Positions 47,128 through 50,058 of a stretch of DNA of 50,058 nt are shown here, one piece after another. The notes beneath the pieces are model-generated. The model saw only the letters and a program-made list of their open reading frames with translations, was not told the DNA's origin and did no database searches. A program made the translations under genes and the position numbers. Each line of letters starts with the position of its first letter. Position 1 is the stretch's first letter. The DNA is from Pseudomonas viridiflava (lineage in GTDB: Bacteria > Pseudomonadota > Gammaproteobacteria > Pseudomonadales > Pseudomonadaceae). The stretch covers positions 60,121-110,178 of the forward strand of contig NZ_LKEH01000025.1 in NCBI RefSeq assembly GCF_001642795.1, written 5' to 3'.

Positions 47128-49692
47128 ATGCGTATCGACAGATTGACCAGCAAATTACAGTTAGCGTTATCAGATTCACAATCGCTGGCAGTGGGCCTCG
47201 ACCACCCAGCCATTGAGCCTGCGCATTTGATGCAGGCATTGCTTGAACAACAGGGCGGCTCGATCAAGCCTCTGCTGCTGCAGGTAGGTTTCGACGTGAA
47301 CAGCCTGCGCAAGGAATTGAGCAAAGAGCTCGATCAACTGCCAAAAATCCAGAACCCGACCGGCGACGTCAACATGTCGCAGGAACTGGCGCGCCTGCTC
47401 AATCAGGCTGATCGCCTGGCTCAGCAGAAGGGTGACCAGTTCATTTCCAGTGAGTTGGTGCTGCTCGCCGCCATGGACGAGAACAGCAAACTCGGCAAGT
47501 TGCTGCTGGGGCAGGGCGTCAGCAAGAAGGCGCTGGAAAATGCCATCAACAACCTGCGTGGCGGCGGGGCGGTCAACGACCCCAACGTCGAAGAGTCGCG
47601 TCAGGCGCTGGACAAGTACACCGTTGACCTGACCAAGCGTGCCGAAGAAGGCAAGCTCGACCCGGTGATTGGCCGTGACGACGAGATCCGCCGCACGATT
47701 CAGGTACTGCAGCGCCGCACCAAGAACAACCCGGTGTTGATCGGCGAACCCGGCGTGGGCAAGACCGCCATTGCCGAAGGTCTGGCGCAACGCATCATCA
47801 ACGGCGAAGTGCCTGATGGCCTGCGTGGCAAGCGTCTGCTGTCGCTGGACATGGGCGCACTGATTGCGGGTGCCAAGTATCGTGGTGAGTTCGAAGAGCG
47901 CCTGAAGTCACTGCTCAACGAGCTGTCCAAGCAGGAAGGCCAGATCATCCTGTTCATCGACGAACTGCATACCATGGTCGGCGCCGGTAAGGGCGAAGGC
48001 TCGATGGATGCGGGCAACATGCTCAAGCCTGCGTTGGCGCGCGGTGAGCTGCATTGCGTGGGTGCGACCACGCTCAACGAGTACCGCCAATATATAGAGA
48101 AGGATGCAGCGCTTGAGCGACGCTTCCAGAAAGTGCTGGTGGACGAGCCGAGCGAAGAAGACACCATCGCGATTCTGCGTGGCCTGAAAGAGCGTTATGA
48201 AGTCCACCACAAGGTCGCTATCACCGACGGTGCGATCATCGCGGCGGCGAAGCTGAGCCATCGCTACATCACGGATCGTCAGTTGCCCGACAAGGCGATT
48301 GACCTGATCGACGAAGCGGCCAGCCGCATTCGGATGGAAATCGACTCCAAGCCGGAAGTGCTCGACCGTCTCGAGCGCCGCCTGATCCAGCTGAAAGTGG
48401 AAGCTCAGGCGCTCAAGAAAGAGAAGGACGAGGCGGCCATCAAGCGTCTGGACAAGCTTCAGGACGATATCCAGCGCCTGGAGCTGGAATATGCGGATCT
48501 GGAGGAAATCTGGACGTCTGAAAAAGCCGAAGTGACCGGCTCTGCGCAGATTCAGCAGAAAATCGAGCAGTCGCGTCAGGAGCTGGAGGCGGCACGCCGT
48601 CGTGGCGACCTGAACCGCATGGCTGAATTGCAGTACGGGATCATCCCGGACCTGGAGCGCAGTCTGCAGATGGTCGATCAGCATGGCAAGCCGGAAAACC
48701 AGTTGCTGCGCAGCAAGGTGACCGAGGAAGAAATTGCCGAAGTCGTGTCCAAGTGGACCGGTATCCCAGTCTCCAAGATGCTGGAAGGCGAGCGCGAAAA
48801 ACTGTTGAAAATGGAAACCCTGTTGCACAACCGGGTGATCGGTCAGGAAGAGGCCGTGGTCGCTGTGTCGAACGCCGTGCGTCGTTCGCGTGCGGGCCTG
48901 TCCGACCCGAACCGTCCAAGCGGCTCGTTCATGTTCCTCGGCCCGACCGGCGTGGGCAAGACCGAACTGTGCAAGGCGCTGGCCGAGTTCCTGTTCGACA
49001 CCGAAGAGGCCATGGTGCGGATCGACATGTCGGAGTTCATGGAGAAGCATTCCGTGGCGCGGCTCATCGGTGCGCCACCGGGTTATGTCGGGTATGAGGA
49101 AGGCGGTTACCTGACCGAGGCTGTTCGTCGCAAACCGTATTCGGTGATCCTGCTCGACGAGGTCGAGAAAGCGCATTCGGACGTGTTCAACATTCTGTTG
49201 CAGGTGCTGGAAGACGGCCGTCTGACCGACAGCCATGGCCGTACGGTGGATTTCCGCAATACCGTGATTGTCATGACCTCCAACCTGGGCTCGGCACAGA
49301 TTCAGGAACTGGTAGGGGATCGCGAGGCGCAGCGTGCAGCGGTGATGGATGCCGTCAGTACGCATTTCCGGCCGGAGTTCATCAACCGGATCGACGAAGT
49401 GGTGATCTTCGAGCCGTTGGCGCGTGATCAGATTGCCGGTATCACCGACATCCAGCTGGATCGCCTGCGCAAGCGTCTGACCGAGCGCGAGCTTTCTCTG
49501 ACGCTGAGCCCTGAGGCGCTGGACAAGCTGATTGCCGTTGGCTACGACCCGGTCTATGGCGCACGCCCACTGAAGCGTGCGATTCAGCGCTGGATCGAAA
49601 ACCCGCTGGCGCAGCTCATCCTGTCGGGCAGCTTCGTGCCCGGCACCGGCATCACTGGTCGGGTAGTCGACGACGAGATCGTGTTTGCCTGA
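47128..49692 (+). CDS. clpB: ATP-dependent disaggregase ClpB
   Basis: 854 residues from ATG 47128, with AAGGAAGG upstream; a GTG two codons earlier (47122) is an alternative. Hsp104-type AAA+ chaperone that works with DnaK to pull apart aggregates. Clp-N repeats (about 1-145), first AAA+ domain with GEPGVGKT (near 208) and [20 protein letters not shown], a coiled-coil middle domain (about 410-525; [20 protein letters not shown]) that marks ClpB, and a second AAA+ domain with GPTGVGKT (near 609) and [11 protein letters not shown]. Translation ends VVDDEIVFA. Single-gene heat-shock transcript by its sigma-32 promoter and terminator. Confidence 0.98.
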   Translation: MRIDRLTSKLQLALSDSQSLAVGLDHPAIEPAHLMQALLEQQGGSIKPLLLQVGFDVNSLRKELSKELDQLPKIQNPTGDVNMSQELARLLNQADRLAQQKGDQFISSELVLLAAMDENSKLGKLLLGQGVSKKALENAINNLRGGGAVNDPNVEESRQALDKYTVDLTKRAEEGKLDPVIGRDDEIRRTIQVLQRRTKNNPVLIGEPGVGKTAIAEGLAQRIINGEVPDGLRGKRLLSLDMGALIAGAKYRGEFEERLKSLLNELSKQEGQIILFIDELHTMVGAGKGEGSMDAGNMLKPALARGELHCVGATTLNEYRQYIEKDAALERRFQKVLVDEPSEEDTIAILRGLKERYEVHHKVAITDGAIIAAAKLSHRYITDRQLPDKAIDLIDEAASRIRMEIDSKPEVLDRLERRLIQLKVEAQALKKEKDEAAIKRLDKLQDDIQRLELEYADLEEIWTSEKAEVTGSAQIQQKIEQSRQELEAARRRGDLNRMAELQYGIIPDLERSLQMVDQHGKPENQLLRSKVTEEEIAEVVSKWTGIPVSKMLEGEREKLLKMETLLHNRVIGQEEAVVAVSNAVRRSRAGLSDPNRPSGSFMFLGPTGVGKTELCKALAEFLFDTEEAMVRIDMSEFMEKHSVARLIGAPPGYVGYEEGGYLTEAVRRKPYSVILLDEVEKAHSDVFNILLQVLEDGRLTDSHGRTVDFRNTVIVMTSNLGSAQIQELVGDREAQRAAVMDAVSTHFRPEFINRIDEVVIFEPLARDQIAGITDIQLDRLRKRLTERELSLTLSPEALDKLIAVGYDPVYGARPLKRAIQRWIENPLAQLILSGSFVPGTGITGRVVDDEIVFA

Positions 49693-49715
49693 TCAGGCCT
49701 GTTGCCTTATAAAGG

Positions 49716-49744
49716 AGGGCTCCCCGAGTGGGAGCCCTTTTTGT
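49716..49744 (+). terminator. Rho-independent terminator of clpB
   Basis: Perfect 9-bp stem AGGGCTCCC / GGGAGCCCT around a 5-nt loop followed by TTTTTG, 24 nt after the stop. Confidence 0.9.
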
Positions 49745-49831
49745 TGAGGGTGATGTGCGCAGCAAAATCAGCCCTGAAAGGCGATCTGAAAAAAAATCGC
49801 AAATCATTGTCTTAAAAAGCAATTTAGAGGG

Positions 49832-49859
49832 TTGACAGGTGTTTTTAAAATTGTAGAAT
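49832..49859 (+). promoter_or_regulatory. Strong sigma-70 promoter of tRNA-Asn
   Basis: Perfect TTGACA (49832-49837), a 16-nt A+T-rich spacer and TAGAAT (49854-49859), followed by a very G+C-rich discriminator GCGCGCC at 49861. This layout is typical of growth-rate and stringent-controlled stable-RNA promoters. It predicts a leader of about 120 nt before the tRNA. Confidence 0.8.
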
Positions 49860-49915
49860 AGCGCGCCTCAGAGACGTGAACGCAACGATACAAACAAAGC
49901 GCAAACGTCATTGAG

Positions 49916-49952
49916 ATTGAAATCAAAGAGTTAACAGCGATGTGATTTCAAT
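49916..49952 (+). repeat. Inverted repeat in the tRNA leader
   Basis: ATTGAAATCA (49916-49925) and TGATTTCAAT (49943-49952) are exact reverse complements with a 17-nt loop, in the transcribed leader 37 nt before tRNA-Asn. It could be a processing stem. Confidence 0.6.
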
Positions 49953-49988
49953 GCGGCAAGTGGTAACGTTGAATCTGAAATCGATAGT

Positions 49989-50058
<70 letters not shown>

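Overview
The window is a chromosomal segment of a Pseudomonas, most likely of the P. syringae group. G+C is about 60% by eye, and most proteins read as close homologues of Pseudomonas housekeeping proteins. From about 14.3 kb to the right end the gene content follows the P. aeruginosa PA4541-PA4576 neighbourhood as I remember it: Lon-like protease, UPF0114, fklB, ispB, rplU-rpmA, obgE, proB, creA, rpsT, murJ, ribF-ileS-lspA-fkpB-ispH, minor pilins, pilSR, bamD, rluD, pgeF, clpB. The glyA-morA pair also matches PA4602-PA4601.

Layout. 1-2.2 kb: a lower-G+C module on the minus strand, an alpha-oxoamine synthase-like PLP enzyme followed by a Bcr/CflA-type MFS exporter cut by the window edge. It ends near 2170 beside what looks like the 3' stump of a resident gene. 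2.3-8.5 kb (minus): a YdcF-like membrane protein, glyA, and a 1298-residue PAS-GGDEF-EAL protein (morA-like). 8.8-14.1 kb: ettA (plus), then on the minus strand a GreB-like factor with a shortened coiled-coil tip, a small lipoprotein, a DUF4105 protein and a DUF3015 protein. 14.3-19.4 kb: Lon-like protease, small conserved proteins, fklB, and an 80-residue protein behind a paired Fur-box promoter. 19.8-25.3 kb: ispB diverging from rplU-rpmA, then obgE, proB, creA and rpsT. 25.5-33 kb: murJ, then ribF-ileS-lspA-fkpB-ispH, most of which overlap by a few bases. 33-43.7 kb: type IV pilus minor pilins (fimT opposite, then fimU-pilV-pilW-pilX-pilY1-pilE), thiO, and the PilS/PilR two-component pair. 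43.7-50 kb: a small membrane/zinc-ribbon protein, bamD, rluD-pgeF, clpB behind a sigma-32 promoter, and a tRNA-Asn cut by the right edge.

Most of the window is core genome for translation (rplU, rpmA, rpsT, ileS, obgE, ettA, rluD, tRNA-Asn), envelope building (murJ, lspA, bamD, ispB, ispH), protein quality control (clpB, Lon-like, FKBPs) and surface motility (type IV pilus, morA). I found no CRISPR array, insertion sequence or prophage. The parts least explained by known biology are the left-edge enzyme/exporter module, the GreB-like factor with an altered tip, the Lon-like protease with a substituted Walker A lysine, and the Fur-box-linked small protein. None of these amounts to a clearly new system from sequence alone.
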